From: Glutamicibacter nicotianae | GTDB lineage: Bacteria > Actinomycetota > Actinomycetes > Actinomycetales > Micrococcaceae | DNA: 64,000 nucleotides | Direction of reading: 5' to 3' | Assembly: GCF_006539525.1 (NCBI RefSeq) | Contig: NZ_BJNE01000003.1 | Coordinates: 62,001 to 126,000, forward strand | Shown: positions 44,004-60,567 of the stretch, in pieces | How the letters are laid out: every line of letters begins with the position of its first letter | Position numbering within the stretch: position 1 is the first letter of the stretch | Made by a program: the position numbers and the translations under genes | Notes under the pieces: model-generated | Database searches by the model: none | What the model was told of the DNA's origin: nothing | What the model saw: the letters and a program-made list of their open reading frames with translations, nothing else

Positions 44004-45203
44004 TTACTTGGCTTCGCCCAGCAGCTTGGCCATCCGCGCGACGCCTTCTTCAAGGTCTGCATCACCGAGCGCATAGGACATGCGGATGTATCCGGACGGG
44101 CCGAACGCTTCACCTGGAACGACGGCAACTTCTGCGTGCTCCAGGATGAAGGCCGCCAGTTCTGCACTGGTGTTGTTCACAACTCCGCGGATCTCGCGAC
44201 CCAGCAATCCGCGCACGTCCGAGTAGGCGTAGAACGCGCCCTCCGGGGTTGGGCAGTGCAGTCCGTCAATTGCGTTCAGCGACTCGACGATGGCCAGCCG
44301 GCGGCGGTTGAAGGCGACCTTCATTTCGTTGACTGCATCCAGCGGCCCGGCAACGGCTGCCAATGCGGCGCGCTGCGAGACGTTGGAAACATTCGAGGTC
44401 GCGTGGGACTGCAGGTTGGTGGCCGCCTTGATGACATCCAGTGGACCTGCCATCCAACCCACGCGCCAGCCGGTCATGGCGTAGGTCTTTGCGACGCCGT
44501 TGAGAATGACAACTCGATCTTCGAGCTCCGGGACCAAGGTCGCGATGGAGCTGAAAGAGGCATCGCCGTAGGTCAAGTGCTCGTAGATTTCATCGGTAAC
44601 GACCCACAGGCCCTTGGATGCGGCCCACTGGCCGATCTCGCGGACCTGCTCTGGGGTGTACACCGCACCGGTCGGGTTCGATGGGGAAACGAACAGCAGC
44701 ACCTTGGTGCGTTCGGTCAGCACGGACTCGAGCTGTTCGACGGTCACCTTGTAGCCCTGCTCTGGACCGGCGAAGATCGATACAGCCTTGCCTCCGGCAA
44801 GCTGGATGGCTTCAGGATAGGTGGTCCAGAAGGGCGCTGGAACGATGACCTCGTCGCCTGGATCAAGCAGCGTGGCAAACGTGTTGTACACCGCCTGCTT
44901 GCCGCCGTTGGTGACCAGAACCTGGTTGGCGTTCAGTGCGTAACCCGAATCGCGCATGGTCTTAGTGGCGATTGCTTCGCGCAGCTCGGGAAGACCGGCA
45001 GCAGGGGAGTACCGGTGGTTCTTCGGATCCTGGGCTGCCTTGACTGCTGCTTCGACAATGTAGTCAGGGGTTGGGAAGTCAGGTTCACCGGCACCGAAAC
45101 CGATGACTGGTCGACCTGCTGCTTTAAGAGCCTTCGCCTTGGCATCTACTGCGAGAGTCGCGGATTCGGAAATTGCGCCGATGCGGCGAGAAATGCGAGA
45201 CAT
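44004..45203 (-). CDS. aspC: Aspartate aminotransferase (class I/II, subgroup 1b)
   Basis: The 399-residue PLP enzyme interconverts aspartate and glutamate with their oxo acids. The cofactor lysine is in [16 protein letters not shown], and [13 protein letters not shown] and [13 protein letters not shown] are typical of the bacterial subgroup 1b. It is followed by its terminator and divergent from tRNA-Trp/secE. AGGACG precedes the ATG. Confidence 0.9.
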   Translation of the reverse strand: MSRISRRIGAISESATLAVDAKAKALKAAGRPVIGFGAGEPDFPTPDYIVEAAVKAAQDPKNHRYSPAAGLPELREAIATKTMRDSGYALNANQVLVTNGGKQAVYNTFATLLDPGDEVIVPAPFWTTYPEAIQLAGGKAVSIFAGPEQGYKVTVEQLESVLTERTKVLLFVSPSNPTGAVYTPEQVREIGQWAASKGLWVVTDEIYEHLTYGDASFSSIATLVPELEDRVVILNGVAKTYAMTGWRVGWMAGPLDVIKAATNLQSHATSNVSNVSQRAALAAVAGPLDAVNEMKVAFNRRRLAIVESLNAIDGLHCPTPEGAFYAYSDVRGLLGREIRGVVNNTSAELAAFILEHAEVAVVPGEAFGPSGYIRMSYALGDADLEEGVARMAKLLGEAK

Positions 45204-45354
45204 TGGGGATTCGTCCTGAAATCTATGGGGACAGCTGTTACACCTCAGTTTAGTTTGCGACCCTGCACTTCAGCATCACAATCTTGAAAATGACACAATA
45301 AGGTGCAAATCGGGGTCCGGGAATGCGTTCTGCGCCACACCGGAGGTTGTCAGT

Positions 45355-45383
45355 TCGACATTTCCGATTTCGTTGCGTAAAGT
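45355..45383 (+). promoter_or_regulatory. Promoter of tRNA-Trp
   Basis: TCGACA (45355-45360), a 17-base spacer and TAAAGT (45378-45383), followed by TATTTCTCGTTGCC. The motif after the -10 matches that of the tRNA-Tyr promoter. The tRNA starts about 85 bases downstream; a second -10-like TAAGAT lies at 45437. Confidence 0.6.
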
Positions 45384-45472
45384 TATTTCTCGTTGCCGAG
45401 ACATCGCAACGGACAAAGCAGGAAGTTTTATCCGCTAAGATGTTCTAGGTGGGAGCGGTAAAAAGCTCCGAA

Positions 45473-45544
45473 GGGTAGTGGCGCAATTGGTAGCGCAGCG
45501 GTCTCCAAAACCGCAGGTTGCAGGTTCGAGTCCTGTCTGCCCTG
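45473..45544 (+). tRNA. tRNA-Trp (CCA)
   Basis: Acceptor AGGGTAG pairs with CTGCCCT (one G-U), anticodon loop CTCCAAA, T arm GGTTCGAGTCC, discriminator G. It immediately precedes secE, as in most actinobacteria. Confidence 0.95.
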
Positions 45545-45658
45545 CGCAATAGCGATTTATCGCTTAGCGAATTATCTCATCACGGTGTGTTGCAGTCGAA
45601 TAGACTATGGCACACCGTGATTGTTTCAACTGGCCAAATTTTTGAAACGAGGAAGAAC

Positions 45659-45907
45659 ATGACCGAATCTGCTCTCAGCTCCGGTAAGGGTGGACAGAAG
45701 TTGGGTTTCTTTGCCCGGATCTTCTTGTTTTTCCGTCAGGTAATCGCAGAACTTAAAAAGGTCGTCACCCCGACCCGCAGCGAACTGGTGAATTACTTCC
45801 TGGTTGTTGTCGGTTTCGTAGTCGTGGTGATGCTGATCGTGACGGCCCTGGACTTCGTCTTCGGGCAGGGGTCGATCCTCCTGTTCACCAACAAGGTAGA
45901 ACAGTAA
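45659..45907 (+). CDS. secE: Preprotein translocase subunit SecE
   Basis: The 82-residue protein has the conserved amphipathic helix FRQVIAELKKVVTPTRSELVNY and one membrane helix. It joins SecY and SecG in the translocon. The ATG at 45659 follows a GAGGAAGAAC ribosome binding site; the open frame runs back through the tRNA, which was rejected. Confidence 0.92.
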   Translation: MTESALSSGKGGQKLGFFARIFLFFRQVIAELKKVVTPTRSELVNYFLVVVGFVVVVMLIVTALDFVFGQGSILLFTNKVEQ

Positions 45908-45979
45908 TTTTTTTGCCTCGGCGGTATGATTACCCCGAGGCAATTTAGTGTCATTCAGTCAAAGAAAGCAGGAGCTGCA

Positions 45980-46798
45980 GTGTCCGACAAGGAACTCGAA
46001 CCGCAGATTAATGACGAGGTCGATAACGAGTTCGTTGAAGCCGCCGGCGATCAGGTAGAGCCAGCTGTTGAAGCTGGCATCGACCCAACCGAAGCACCAG
46101 CACAGGACGCTGAAGACGCTCAGGTTTCCGAAGGCGCAGCTGAAGAAGCTGAAGGCGACGACAACGAAGCCGAAGCTGAAGACAACGTAGCAAAGCTCAA
46201 GGAAGAATTCCGCGCTAAGCTCCGTCGCCTTCCGGGTGACTGGTTTGTGATCCACACCTACGCTGGCTATGAAAACCGCGTGAAGGTCAACCTCGAGACC
46301 CGTATCCAGACCCAGGACATGGATGAGTACATCTTTGACATCCAGGTTCCAATGGAAGAGGTCGTTGAGGTCAAGAACACCCAACGCAAGATCGTTCGTC
46401 GCGTGCGCATTCCGGGCTACGTCCTGGTTCGCATGGAACTGACCGACGCTTCGTGGGGTGTTGTTCGCCACACTCCAGGTGTCACCGGATTCGTTGGCAA
46501 CGCCCACGATCCAAACCCATTGAACCTTGATGAAGTGTTCTCCATGCTGGAGCACACCATCGTTGATCCGGTAGAGCAGCCGTCGGCTTCGAAGCCAGGC
46601 CGTGCTCCAATTACTGAGGTCACGGTTGATTTCGAAGTTGGCGAATCGGTCATCGTGAACGACGGACCGTTCGAGACGATGCCGGCAACCATCTCGGAAA
46701 TCAAGCTGGATGCCGCTCAGCTGGTCGTGCTGGTTTCGATCTTCGAACGCGAAACCCCAGTGACCCTGAACTTCAACCAGGTCACCAAGATCCAGTAG
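45980..46798 (+). CDS. nusG: Transcription termination/antitermination factor NusG
   Basis: The 272-residue protein has an unusual, highly acidic N-terminal extension of about 80 residues (rich in Glu, Asp and Ala), then an NGN domain beginning at [21 protein letters not shown] and a C-terminal KOW domain with [13 protein letters not shown]. NusG binds RNA polymerase and coordinates elongation with Rho and the ribosome. The GTG at 45980 has AGGAGC upstream. The long acidic extension is typical of actinobacteria but not of E. coli. Confidence 0.93.
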   Translation: MSDKELEPQINDEVDNEFVEAAGDQVEPAVEAGIDPTEAPAQDAEDAQVSEGAAEEAEGDDNEAEAEDNVAKLKEEFRAKLRRLPGDWFVIHTYAGYENRVKVNLETRIQTQDMDEYIFDIQVPMEEVVEVKNTQRKIVRRVRIPGYVLVRMELTDASWGVVRHTPGVTGFVGNAHDPNPLNLDEVFSMLEHTIVDPVEQPSASKPGRAPITEVTVDFEVGESVIVNDGPFETMPATISEIKLDAAQLVVLVSIFERETPVTLNFNQVTKIQ

Positions 46799-46809
46799 TA
46801 TTAAGTCTT

Positions 46810-46872
46810 CGTGCTCCATATCGGTCGCTTATCGATGTGAGAGCACGGTTGGCTGTCGCGCCACGACAGCCA
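46810..46872 (+). promoter_or_regulatory. Two tandem hairpins in the rplK leader
   Basis: The first stem is CGTGCTC-CATATCG pairing with CGATGTG-(A)-GAGCACG (46810-46847). The second is TGGCTGTCG pairing with CGACAGCCA (46850-46872). Both lie between nusG and rplK. They could end nusG transcripts or form an L1-binding leader; there is no T run. Confidence 0.5.
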
Positions 46873-46927
46873 GATCCCCGTACCACGCTCCTGTGCTGCG
46901 GGAAACGCAAGAGTAGAAGGACCCGAC

Positions 46928-47359
46928 ATGGCCCCAAAGAAAAAGGTCACCGGACTCATCAAGCTGCAGATCCAGGCAGGTGCTGCTAACCCAGCTCCTC
47001 CAATCGGTCCAGCCCTTGGTCAGCACGGCGTCAACATCATGGAATTCTGCAAGGCTTACAACGCAGCGACCGAGTCGCAGCGCGGTAACGTGATTCCAGT
47101 TGAAATCACCGTATACGAAGACCGTTCGTTCACTTTCATCACCAAGACTCCGCCTGCAGCTGAGCTGATCAAGAAGGCCGCTGGCATCGCCAAGGGCTCG
47201 GGTGTCCCGCACACCAACAAGGTCGCCAACCTGACCCAGGCACAGGTCGAGGAAATCGCCAACTCCAAGATGGCTGACCTGAACGCCAACGATCTGGCTG
47301 CTGCAGCCAAGATCATCGCCGGCACCGCCCGCTCCATGGGTGTGACCGTAGAAGGCTAA
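46928..47359 (+). CDS. rplK: 50S ribosomal protein L11
   Basis: The 143-residue protein has the proline-rich [21 protein letters not shown] start and the usual C-terminal rRNA-binding domain with [11 protein letters not shown]. It binds the GTPase-associated 23S region and is needed for RelA activation. It has a good ribosome binding site (AGAAGG) and lies in the L11-L1 operon. Confidence 0.95.
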   Translation: MAPKKKVTGLIKLQIQAGAANPAPPIGPALGQHGVNIMEFCKAYNAATESQRGNVIPVEITVYEDRSFTFITKTPPAAELIKKAAGIAKGSGVPHTNKVANLTQAQVEEIANSKMADLNANDLAAAAKIIAGTARSMGVTVEG

Positions 47360-47494
47360 TTGCGCCTTCCGCTATTCACCTCGTGAACAGCAACAAAGAA
47401 TTTAATCTAAGGCGTTTCGATCCGTTGATCGATTCGCCCGTGGCAGGACCGGGCGCGGTCCATATGACCACGACTGCATAAGGAGATAACGCAG

Positions 47495-48196
47495 ATGGCA
47501 AAGCGCAGCAAAGCATACGTAGCCGCCGCGGCTAAGATCGACGCGGACAAGTTCTACGCTCCAGCCGAGGCAATCGCCCTGGCCAAGGAGATCGCAGGCG
47601 ACAAGGCAAACTCGACCGTTGAGGTTGCTTTCCGCTTGGGTGTTGACCCACGCAAGGCTGACCAGATGGTTCGCGGTACCGTGAACCTTCCACACGGCAC
47701 CGGCAAGACCGCCCGCGTGGTTGTTTTCGCTAACGGCGACAAGGCAGAAGCAGCTCGTGAAGCTGGCGCCGACTTTGTTGGCTCGGACGACCTGATCGAA
47801 AAGATCCAGGGCGGCTGGACCGACTTCGACGCAGCAGTTGCAACCCCTGACCTGATGGGCAAGGTTGGCCGCTTGGGTAAGGTTCTGGGTCCTCGTAACC
47901 TGATGCCAAACCCTAAGACCGGCACCGTGACCATGGACGTGGCCAAGGCTGTCACCGACATCAAGGGCGGCAAGATCGACTTCCGCGTCGACAAGCACTC
48001 GAACCTGCACTTCATCATTGGCAAGGTTTCGTTCGATGCAAAGCAGCTGACCGAGAACTACGCAGCAGCCCTGGACGAGGTTCTGCGCCTGAAGCCTTCG
48101 GCTTCGAAGGGCCGCTACATCTCTAAGGCAACCATCGCTACCACCTTCGGTCCAGGTATTCCTGTTGACGCGAACGTAACCCGCGTTGAGGCCTAA
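47495..48196 (+). CDS. rplA: 50S ribosomal protein L1
   Basis: The 233-residue protein begins [20 protein letters not shown] and contains the [19 protein letters not shown] signature. It forms the mobile stalk near the E site and usually autoregulates the L11-L1 operon. AAGGAG precedes the ATG. A hairpin with a T run ends the operon directly after it. Confidence 0.95.
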   Translation: MAKRSKAYVAAAAKIDADKFYAPAEAIALAKEIAGDKANSTVEVAFRLGVDPRKADQMVRGTVNLPHGTGKTARVVVFANGDKAEAAREAGADFVGSDDLIEKIQGGWTDFDAAVATPDLMGKVGRLGKVLGPRNLMPNPKTGTVTMDVAKAVTDIKGGKIDFRVDKHSNLHFIIGKVSFDAKQLTENYAAALDEVLRLKPSASKGRYISKATIATTFGPGIPVDANVTRVEA

Positions 48197-48212
48197 GCCT
48201 AGTAGCTAGCTA

Positions 48213-48255
48213 GTTTGAGGGAGCATGTCGAAATTCGGCATGCTCCCTCAACTTT
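48213..48255 (+). terminator. Terminator of rplK-rplA
   Basis: TTGAGGGAGCATG pairs with CATGCTCCCTCAA, with a TCGAAATTCGG loop and CTTTT tail. Confidence 0.85.
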
Positions 48256-48528
48256 TAAGCCAATAACTTCCTTCGCTGCCGGCACACGAAAGCATGTCTG
48301 CGTTTCATGCCGGGCGGCCGCCGGTGATAAGCTTTGACTACCGAGTATTCGGTCGTCCGCGTATGGATCCCCCAAGGCCCTACGCGGGCGAGGCACGAAA
48401 GTTTCCCCAAGACTTTCATGTCGGCGGGGCTTGTTGCCAGCGTTCCCCAAGCGCGGGCAAACGAGTCCCGCCATTCTAATTTTTATCTTCCCAGTGACCA
48501 GGATCATGGGGATGCTTCCGGCATTGAT
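48256..48528. other. Intergenic stretch between rplA terminator and rplJ promoter
   Basis: No gene is seen. Short open frames on the plus strand (for example from 48334) lack ribosome binding sites. The stretch contains CCCCAAGACTTTC/GGCGGG-type fragments with no clear regulatory site. Confidence 0.4.
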
Positions 48529-48556
48529 TTGCTGTCGCGTCGACTGCTCCTATAAA
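48529..48556 (+). promoter_or_regulatory. Promoter of rplJ-rplL
   Basis: TTGCTG (48529-48534), a 16-base spacer and TATAAA (48551-48556). The leader begins shortly afterwards. Confidence 0.65.
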
Positions 48557-48564
48557 CTGGAACT

Positions 48565-48748
48565 ACCGAAGACCGTCGGTTGAACATCTGGTTTCCATTT
48601 GTTCCTAAGGATCCGCAAGGATGACCAACGCAGGTTACATAGATTTTTTGACTTTGAATAAGTTGAAACGCCCTGTGCTCCTGCGCGGGGCTATTTTTAT
48701 GGCCTCGCCGGTTTTGAAACGGTACCGAACAAATCCCCGGAAGGAGTG
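48565..48748 (+). promoter_or_regulatory. L10-type ribosomal leader with attenuator
   Basis: ACCGAAGACCGTCGGT and downstream structured sequence resemble the L10 leader that binds L10/(L12)4. It ends in an attenuator hairpin: GCCCTGTG pairs with CGCGGGGC (two wobble pairs) and is followed by TATTTTTAT (48670-48698). rplJ starts at 48751 after CGGAAGGAG. Confidence 0.65.
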
Positions 48749-48750
48749 TT

Positions 48751-49272
48751 ATGGCAACCCCAAGCAAGACTGCAGCGATTGAAGAAATCACTGCGGAATT
48801 CAACGATTCGTCGGCGGCTGTCTTGACCGAATACCGTGGGCTTACCGTTGCACAGCTCAAGGATCTGCGCCGCTCGCTTGGTCAGGAGACCAAGTACGCA
48901 GTCGTGAAGAACACCTTGACCGCAATCGCAGCGAAGAACGCTGGCATCGATGCTTTCGATGAGCAGCTTTCTGGTCCAACCGCAATCGCCTTCATCAAGG
49001 GCGACGCAGTTGCTGCCGCTAAGAGCCTCACGGAATTCGCCAAGACTAACGACAAGCTGGTCATCAAGACCGGTTGGTTCGAAGGCAAGGCACTGGATCA
49101 GAGCGGCATCGCTGCTCTGGCTGCGCTGGAATCCCGCGAAACTCAGCTCGCCCGCGTTGCAGCAGTGCTGCAGGCTCCAGCTTCCGCTGCTGCCCGCGCT
49201 GTCGAAGCTCTGCGTGCAAAGCTCGAAGAGAACGGTGGCGAAGCTGCCGAGGAAGCTCCGGCAGAAGCCTAA
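48751..49272 (+). CDS. rplJ: 50S ribosomal protein L10
   Basis: The 173-residue protein has AAIEEITAEFNDSSAAVLTEYRGL at its start, the GLTVAQLKDLRRSL segment, and an alanine-rich C-terminal helix. It anchors the L7/L12 dimers. It is the first gene of a two-gene operon with its own leader. Confidence 0.95.
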   Translation: MATPSKTAAIEEITAEFNDSSAAVLTEYRGLTVAQLKDLRRSLGQETKYAVVKNTLTAIAAKNAGIDAFDEQLSGPTAIAFIKGDAVAAAKSLTEFAKTNDKLVIKTGWFEGKALDQSGIAALAALESRETQLARVAAVLQAPASAAARAVEALRAKLEENGGEAAEEAPAEA

Positions 49273-49345
49273 GCTTTCGAGTTCTCTCGCAACGTAAACC
49301 CAAATTCATCGGCCCTCAAGGCCAAAAACCGAAAGGACGCCCATC

Positions 49346-49720
49346 ATGGCGAAGCTCAGCAACGAAGAGCTGCTTTCCGCATTCAAGGAAATGACCATCA
49401 TCGAACTGTCCGAGTTCGTTAAGGAATTCGAAGAGACCTTCGACGTAACCGCTGCTGCTGTTGCAGTTGCTGGTCCAGCTGGCGGCGGCGAAGCTGCTGC
49501 TGAAGAGAAGACCGAATTCGACGTAATCCTCGAATCGGCTGGCGACAAGAAGATCGCAGTCATCAAGGAAGTTCGCGGCATCACCTCCCTGGGTCTGAAG
49601 GAAGCTAAGGAGCTCGTTGACGGCGCTCCAAAGGCTCTGCTGGAAGGCGTTGCCAAGGACGCAGCCGAGAAGGCTAAGGAAGCTCTGGAAGCTGCCGGCG
49701 CAACCGTCACCGTTAAGTAA
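49346..49720 (+). CDS. rplL: 50S ribosomal protein L7/L12
   Basis: The 124-residue acidic protein has the N-terminal dimerisation region, an alanine-rich hinge and the C-terminal domain with [20 protein letters not shown] and [12 protein letters not shown]. It recruits translation factors. GAAAGGA precedes it. Confidence 0.95.
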   Translation: MAKLSNEELLSAFKEMTIIELSEFVKEFEETFDVTAAAVAVAGPAGGGEAAAEEKTEFDVILESAGDKKIAVIKEVRGITSLGLKEAKELVDGAPKALLEGVAKDAAEKAKEALEAAGATVTVK

Positions 49721-49746
49721 GTTCAGCGGTCACTCGCAACTTATTG

Positions 49747-49785
49747 CCAAAGGCCCACAGACGAAAGTCTGTGGGCCTTTGGCCG
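49747..49785 (+). terminator. Terminator of rplJ-rplL
   Basis: CCAAAGGCCCACAGAC, GAAA loop, GTCTGTGGGCCTTTGG. Confidence 0.85.
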
Positions 49786-49867
49786 TTAAGTTGGGAAATT
49801 GATACCAATAGTTTTATAACGTTTCTATTAACAGGGTTCATTCAAGTTCATTGTTTACAGTGAAAAT

Positions 49868-51037
49868 GTGCCAAAAACCGTCGCTACCCAGACCCAGAAG
49901 CCAGCACCGCGCCTAGGGCTCCTAGACGCCCTGAGAATCACTGCTGCGCTGATTGTCGTGCTCTACCACTACACCGCATGGGGACACGATCATTGGGGAA
50001 CGCAAGCTGCCGAGTTCTGGCCGGTGCTTTCCGAATTCACCCGCTATGGACAGCTGGGCGTCCAGCTGTTCTTCCTGATATCGGGCTTCGTGATCCTGAT
50101 GTCCCTCCAGGGGAAGAACGTCATTGGCTTCATCGGTTCGCGCGTCGGAAGGCTCTACCCGGCGTACTGGCTCGCGGTGATCGCAGCGGCAGTACTCTCC
50201 CTTCGCATCTGGCCCTCCGGTAACGAAGGCAGGTCAGCCAGCGATATTCTTCCCAACCTGACCATGATGCAGGCTGGATTCGGCATCACCGATATGGACG
50301 GCGTCTACTGGACACTGTGGGTCGAGTTGCGTTTCTACGTGCTGCTCGCCGTGCTCTTGTCCTTGGGCTTCGTGAAGAACAAGCACATCCTTGTGCTTTC
50401 GGCTGTTTGGCCAGCATTGGGCCTGTACCTGCATTTCACCAGCTTGGACAAGCTTCAGGAATGGATCGCAGGACAGTATGCGGCATTGTTCGCGGCCGGT
50501 ATGGTGCTCTTCTTGATCTATCAAAGCGGCCATAGCCTTCTGCGGTGGTTCATGGTCGTTGCCAATACGGCCATCGCAGCATTCTTTACCGGCATCAAGG
50601 GGCGCAATGACGCGGACTTGCTCTCAGGCCTGGATATCCCCGCTTGGCATTTCCAGCTGCTGACCGTACTGTGCGTGGCCCTGCTGGCAGCGTGTACCCT
50701 GACCCCGCTCAAGAACGTCCAGGGCAAGTGGCTCGCAGTGGCAGGTTCCCTGACCTACCCGTTGTACCTGGTGCACCAGTTGTGGGGTTGGTGGCTGATC
50801 GACCAGCTGCACGGTGCCGTGAACAAGTACGTCCTGCTAGCCGGTGTGCTGGTGCTGATGCTGGTCATCGCCTACCTGGTGGCACGCTTCGTCGAGCAGC
50901 CATTGGGGCTGCCGCTGCGCAACGCAACGATCAGGGGATTGACTGCAGCGCAGGCTTCGACCAAGAAAATATTTGCCAAGCCTGGGCTGGTTATTCCGGA
51001 GTCGAAATATCAGCAATCGTGGCATCAAATCCGCTAA
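49868..51037 (+). CDS. Acyltransferase 3 (OafA/YrhL-type) membrane protein
   Basis: The 389-residue protein has ten or so membrane helices. Motifs of the acyltransferase-3 family are clear: RLGLLDALRITAALIVVLYHY near the N-terminus, GQLGVQLFFLISGFVILMSL and GSRVGRLYPAYWLAV, and YWTLWVELRFYVL. Such proteins O-acetylate cell-surface polysaccharides or lipids. The GTG start at 49868 is preceded by poor ribosome binding sequence. It overlaps the convergent ybaK gene by 47 bases. Confidence 0.9.
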   Translation: MPKTVATQTQKPAPRLGLLDALRITAALIVVLYHYTAWGHDHWGTQAAEFWPVLSEFTRYGQLGVQLFFLISGFVILMSLQGKNVIGFIGSRVGRLYPAYWLAVIAAAVLSLRIWPSGNEGRSASDILPNLTMMQAGFGITDMDGVYWTLWVELRFYVLLAVLLSLGFVKNKHILVLSAVWPALGLYLHFTSLDKLQEWIAGQYAALFAAGMVLFLIYQSGHSLLRWFMVVANTAIAAFFTGIKGRNDADLLSGLDIPAWHFQLLTVLCVALLAACTLTPLKNVQGKWLAVAGSLTYPLYLVHQLWGWWLIDQLHGAVNKYVLLAGVLVLMLVIAYLVARFVEQPLGLPLRNATIRGLTAAQASTKKIFAKPGLVIPESKYQQSWHQIR

Positions 51038-51488
51038 CCAAATCCTTGGCGCGAACGAGTAGCCCATGAGCGCGGTCTCCGCTGCCCAATCCGATCTGTT
51101 CTGGAACAGGCTCTTCGAAGACGCTGGCATCGACGTATACCGGCAGTACCGTGTGGGAGCCGAAAGGAGTGATCGTTCCGCTCTCGTAGTGCGTGACATC
51201 CCAAGCGATATCGGAGGATGGCAGCGAGAGCTTGTTGACTCCCATGACGCCACGAAGCTTCGCCCAATCAAGTTTCCGTCCACCGGGAATGAGCGCGAAG
51301 ACGAAGGTGCCATCCGCGCGTTTGATCACCAGTGTCTTGAGCAGTGCCGAGGTCGAGATACCCATGGCGTCCGCTGCCTCTTCCAGAGAACGGACCTTGT
51401 CGCGAGGGACAATCTCAATCGGGATGTTCCTGCGCGAGGCGTCGAGGGTGACTCGGGTCAGTGCTTCATCTGATTGCAGCTTATTCAC
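50991..51488 (-). CDS. ybaK: YbaK-type aminoacyl-tRNA deacylase
   Basis: The 165-residue YbaK/ProX-domain protein trims mis-acylated tRNA, typically Cys-tRNA-Pro or a similar pair. Features are KTLVIKRADGTFVFALIPGGRKLDWAKL and SGTITPFGSHTVLPVYVD (the GTITPFG loop binds the substrate). The start is ATG at 51488. Its last 47 bases overlap the end of the acyltransferase gene on the other strand. Confidence 0.88.
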   Translation of the reverse strand: MNKLQSDEALTRVTLDASRRNIPIEIVPRDKVRSLEEAADAMGISTSALLKTLVIKRADGTFVFALIPGGRKLDWAKLRGVMGVNKLSLPSSDIAWDVTHYESGTITPFGSHTVLPVYVDASVFEEPVPEQIGLGSGDRAHGLLVRAKDLVSGFDATIADISTPE

Positions 51489-51929
51489 TTCGTCTCCTAA
51501 CCGTGGATGTTTGCTCGATCATAGCTAGTGGCCCTGGAAGAAGCCACCGGACACACGACGGCGTGGACGCTTCTTACCTGCTCGGGAAAAAGCGGTACAA
51601 CGTTCCCGGATGACCAGGTAAGGTTCGCAGCGAAGCTTACCGGGACGCTGGAATCCCGGATCTTGATGGTTTTGGAACTCTTCGAACTTGGATGTGACAA
51701 AACGCATAGCGATGCCGGATGTCCGGAATATGAATCATGCTTTCAACGCATCCCGAGCCTCAGCTTTTCTGGGCAACCGGCGCAAACTCGCGCATCAGTT
51801 GGGAAAATGCGTGAGGTTCCCGTGGAACGATCACGCCAGGATTCGTGACGGAGCTGAGGCGAGGCGACGAAATGGGGGACTGGGCGAAAGTGGGGGCGAA
51901 AACTATAGCACGAATTTCTGCACCGAGTA
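51489..51929. other. Intergenic region before the rpoB promoter
   Basis: About 440 bases with no convincing gene. Open frames at 51528-51848 and 51688-51960 on the plus strand and several on the minus strand lack start signals, and no motif is recognised. Confidence 0.5.
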
Positions 51930-51958
51930 TCGACAACCGGATTTTCCTCCGGTAGAGT
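51930..51958 (+). promoter_or_regulatory. Promoter of rpoB-rpoC
   Basis: TCGACA (51930-51935), a 17-base spacer and TAGAGT (51953-51958). The spacer holds CCGGA and TCCGG half-sites. The transcript would have a leader of about 135 bases. Confidence 0.65.
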
Positions 51959-52099
51959 AGAAATTTGCGCCTTGCTGTTTGCGCGCGCGGCCTTCATATA
52001 GCGGTGGGTTCGTGCGGACGAAAAAGAGGAACTGTCCTATGGCAGGAACCTTAGCACGGTAAGCGTTCGGAAACCTGACGGTCTTTGGAAGGATCCATC

Positions 52100-55606
<3,507 letters not shown>

Positions 55607-55703
55607 TCTGGCGCCCTGCCTGCAGGACCTGCAGGCAGCGGCGGCACATTTCCAACCTCATTCGTATCGACTTCAGACACCACAGAAGAGAGAAAAGGAC
55701 CAT

Positions 55704-59594
<3,891 letters not shown>

Positions 59595-59629
59595 GCCGGA
59601 AGCCGGGACGCCGTAAGGTAGCCTGAACC

Positions 59630-59664
59630 AATGCCTGCCCGCACACTGTGCGGGCAGGCATTGG
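59630..59664 (+). terminator. Hairpin after rpoC
   Basis: AATGCCTGCCCGCAC, three-base loop, GTGCGGGCAGGCATT. No T run follows, so it may need Rho or be a processing/stability element. Confidence 0.65.
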
Positions 59665-60192
59665 GCGTTTAACCGGGACTGCAGCCGTCTACTGGGGGAG
59701 AAGTGGGCTGCGGGCAGCGCAGATAATGAGGTGATGAATCTTCTGGATGATTTGACTACCGGTTTACGGTGACGATAGAACCGGCGGCCGGTAGCAGGTG
59801 GTCAACAAGCAGTCGCCAGCGCCGGGTTCAGGTAGTTTTCACCTGGCGGCCCAGTGGCGTTCAGCTGCGGCAGATAGCGTGGTCACTACCCAAACCGGCT
59901 CGATGGCGGAAGGGCGAGCGGGGCCTTCGCGGTGAGTTAGCTTACTGTACATGGTGGCTCGGTGGATTAATGCTAGACTGAGATCAATTGTTTTATGTGT
60001 GGCAAAATGGACTCCGTCCGGGTTGCGGGTAGGTTGCGCAACGAATGCCACACTTTCGCACGCCTAGGGACTTTTGATTCTGAGTGCGCGGTAAAGCAAG
60101 CAGCTAGCTACATTGCGAAGCGCTAAAACTTTTCTAGGCTTAGGCGTTTTCGTCGTGTTGCCGAAGAACTTAGACAATGGAAGGACACGAAA
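59665..60192. other. Gene-free leader/promoter region of rpsL
   Basis: No gene is seen. A frame at 59769-59981 has no start signal. A promoter candidate lies at 59752-59781, and a second -10-like TAGACT near 59972 is followed by TGAGATC. The region may hold one or more promoters and a long leader for the rpsL-rpsG-fusA operon. Confidence 0.5.
59752..59781 (+). promoter_or_regulatory. Candidate promoter of rpsL-rpsG-fusA
   Basis: TTGACT (59752-59757), an 18-base spacer and TAGAAC (59776-59781). It would give a leader of roughly 400 bases. Confidence 0.4.
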
Positions 60193-60567
60193 GTGCCTAC
60201 TATTCAGCAGCTGGTCCGCAAGGGCCGCTCGCCTAAGGTCGTCAAGACCAAGGCCCCTGCCCTTAAGGGCAACCCAATGCGCCGTGGCGTGTGCACCCGT
60301 GTGTACACCACCACCCCGAAGAAGCCAAACTCGGCTCTGCGTAAGGTCGCACGTGTGCGCCTTGCCGGTGGCGTCGAAGTTACCGCTTACATTCCAGGTG
60401 TCGGACACAACCTGCAGGAACACTCCATCGTGCTCGTTCGCGGTGGTCGTGTGAAGGACCTTCCAGGTGTCCGCTACAAGATTGTTCGTGGTGCTCTGGA
60501 TACCCAGGGTGTGAAGGATCGTAAGCAGGCTCGTTCCCGCTACGGTGCAAAGAAGGATGGTAAGTAA
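60193..60567 (+). CDS. rpsL: 30S ribosomal protein S12
   Basis: The 124-residue protein has the streptomycin-relevant [18 protein letters not shown] and [11 protein letters not shown] segments, both looking wild-type. It has GTG start with GGAAGGAC upstream. The stop overlaps the rpsG start by one base (TAATG). Confidence 0.95.
   Translation: MPTIQQLVRKGRSPKVVKTKAPALKGNPMRRGVCTRVYTTTPKKPNSALRKVARVRLAGGVEVTAYIPGVGHNLQEHSIVLVRGGRVKDLPGVRYKIVRGALDTQGVKDRKQARSRYGAKKDGK

Noticed and set aside
45518-45658. Longer SecE frame running back into tRNA-Trp
   Set aside because: The added residues are translated from the tRNA gene; the ATG at 45659 has a good ribosome binding site.
48294-48555. Short frames between rplA and rplJ
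   Set aside because: No ribosome binding site; they overlap the rplJ promoter and its upstream region.
51528-51960. Open frames of about 100 codons before rpoB
   Set aside because: They overlap each other in several frames, lack start signals and sit in the rpoB upstream region.
59769-59981. 70-codon frame before rpsL
   Set aside because: No start signal; arginine- and tryptophan-rich composition typical of non-coding GC-rich DNA.
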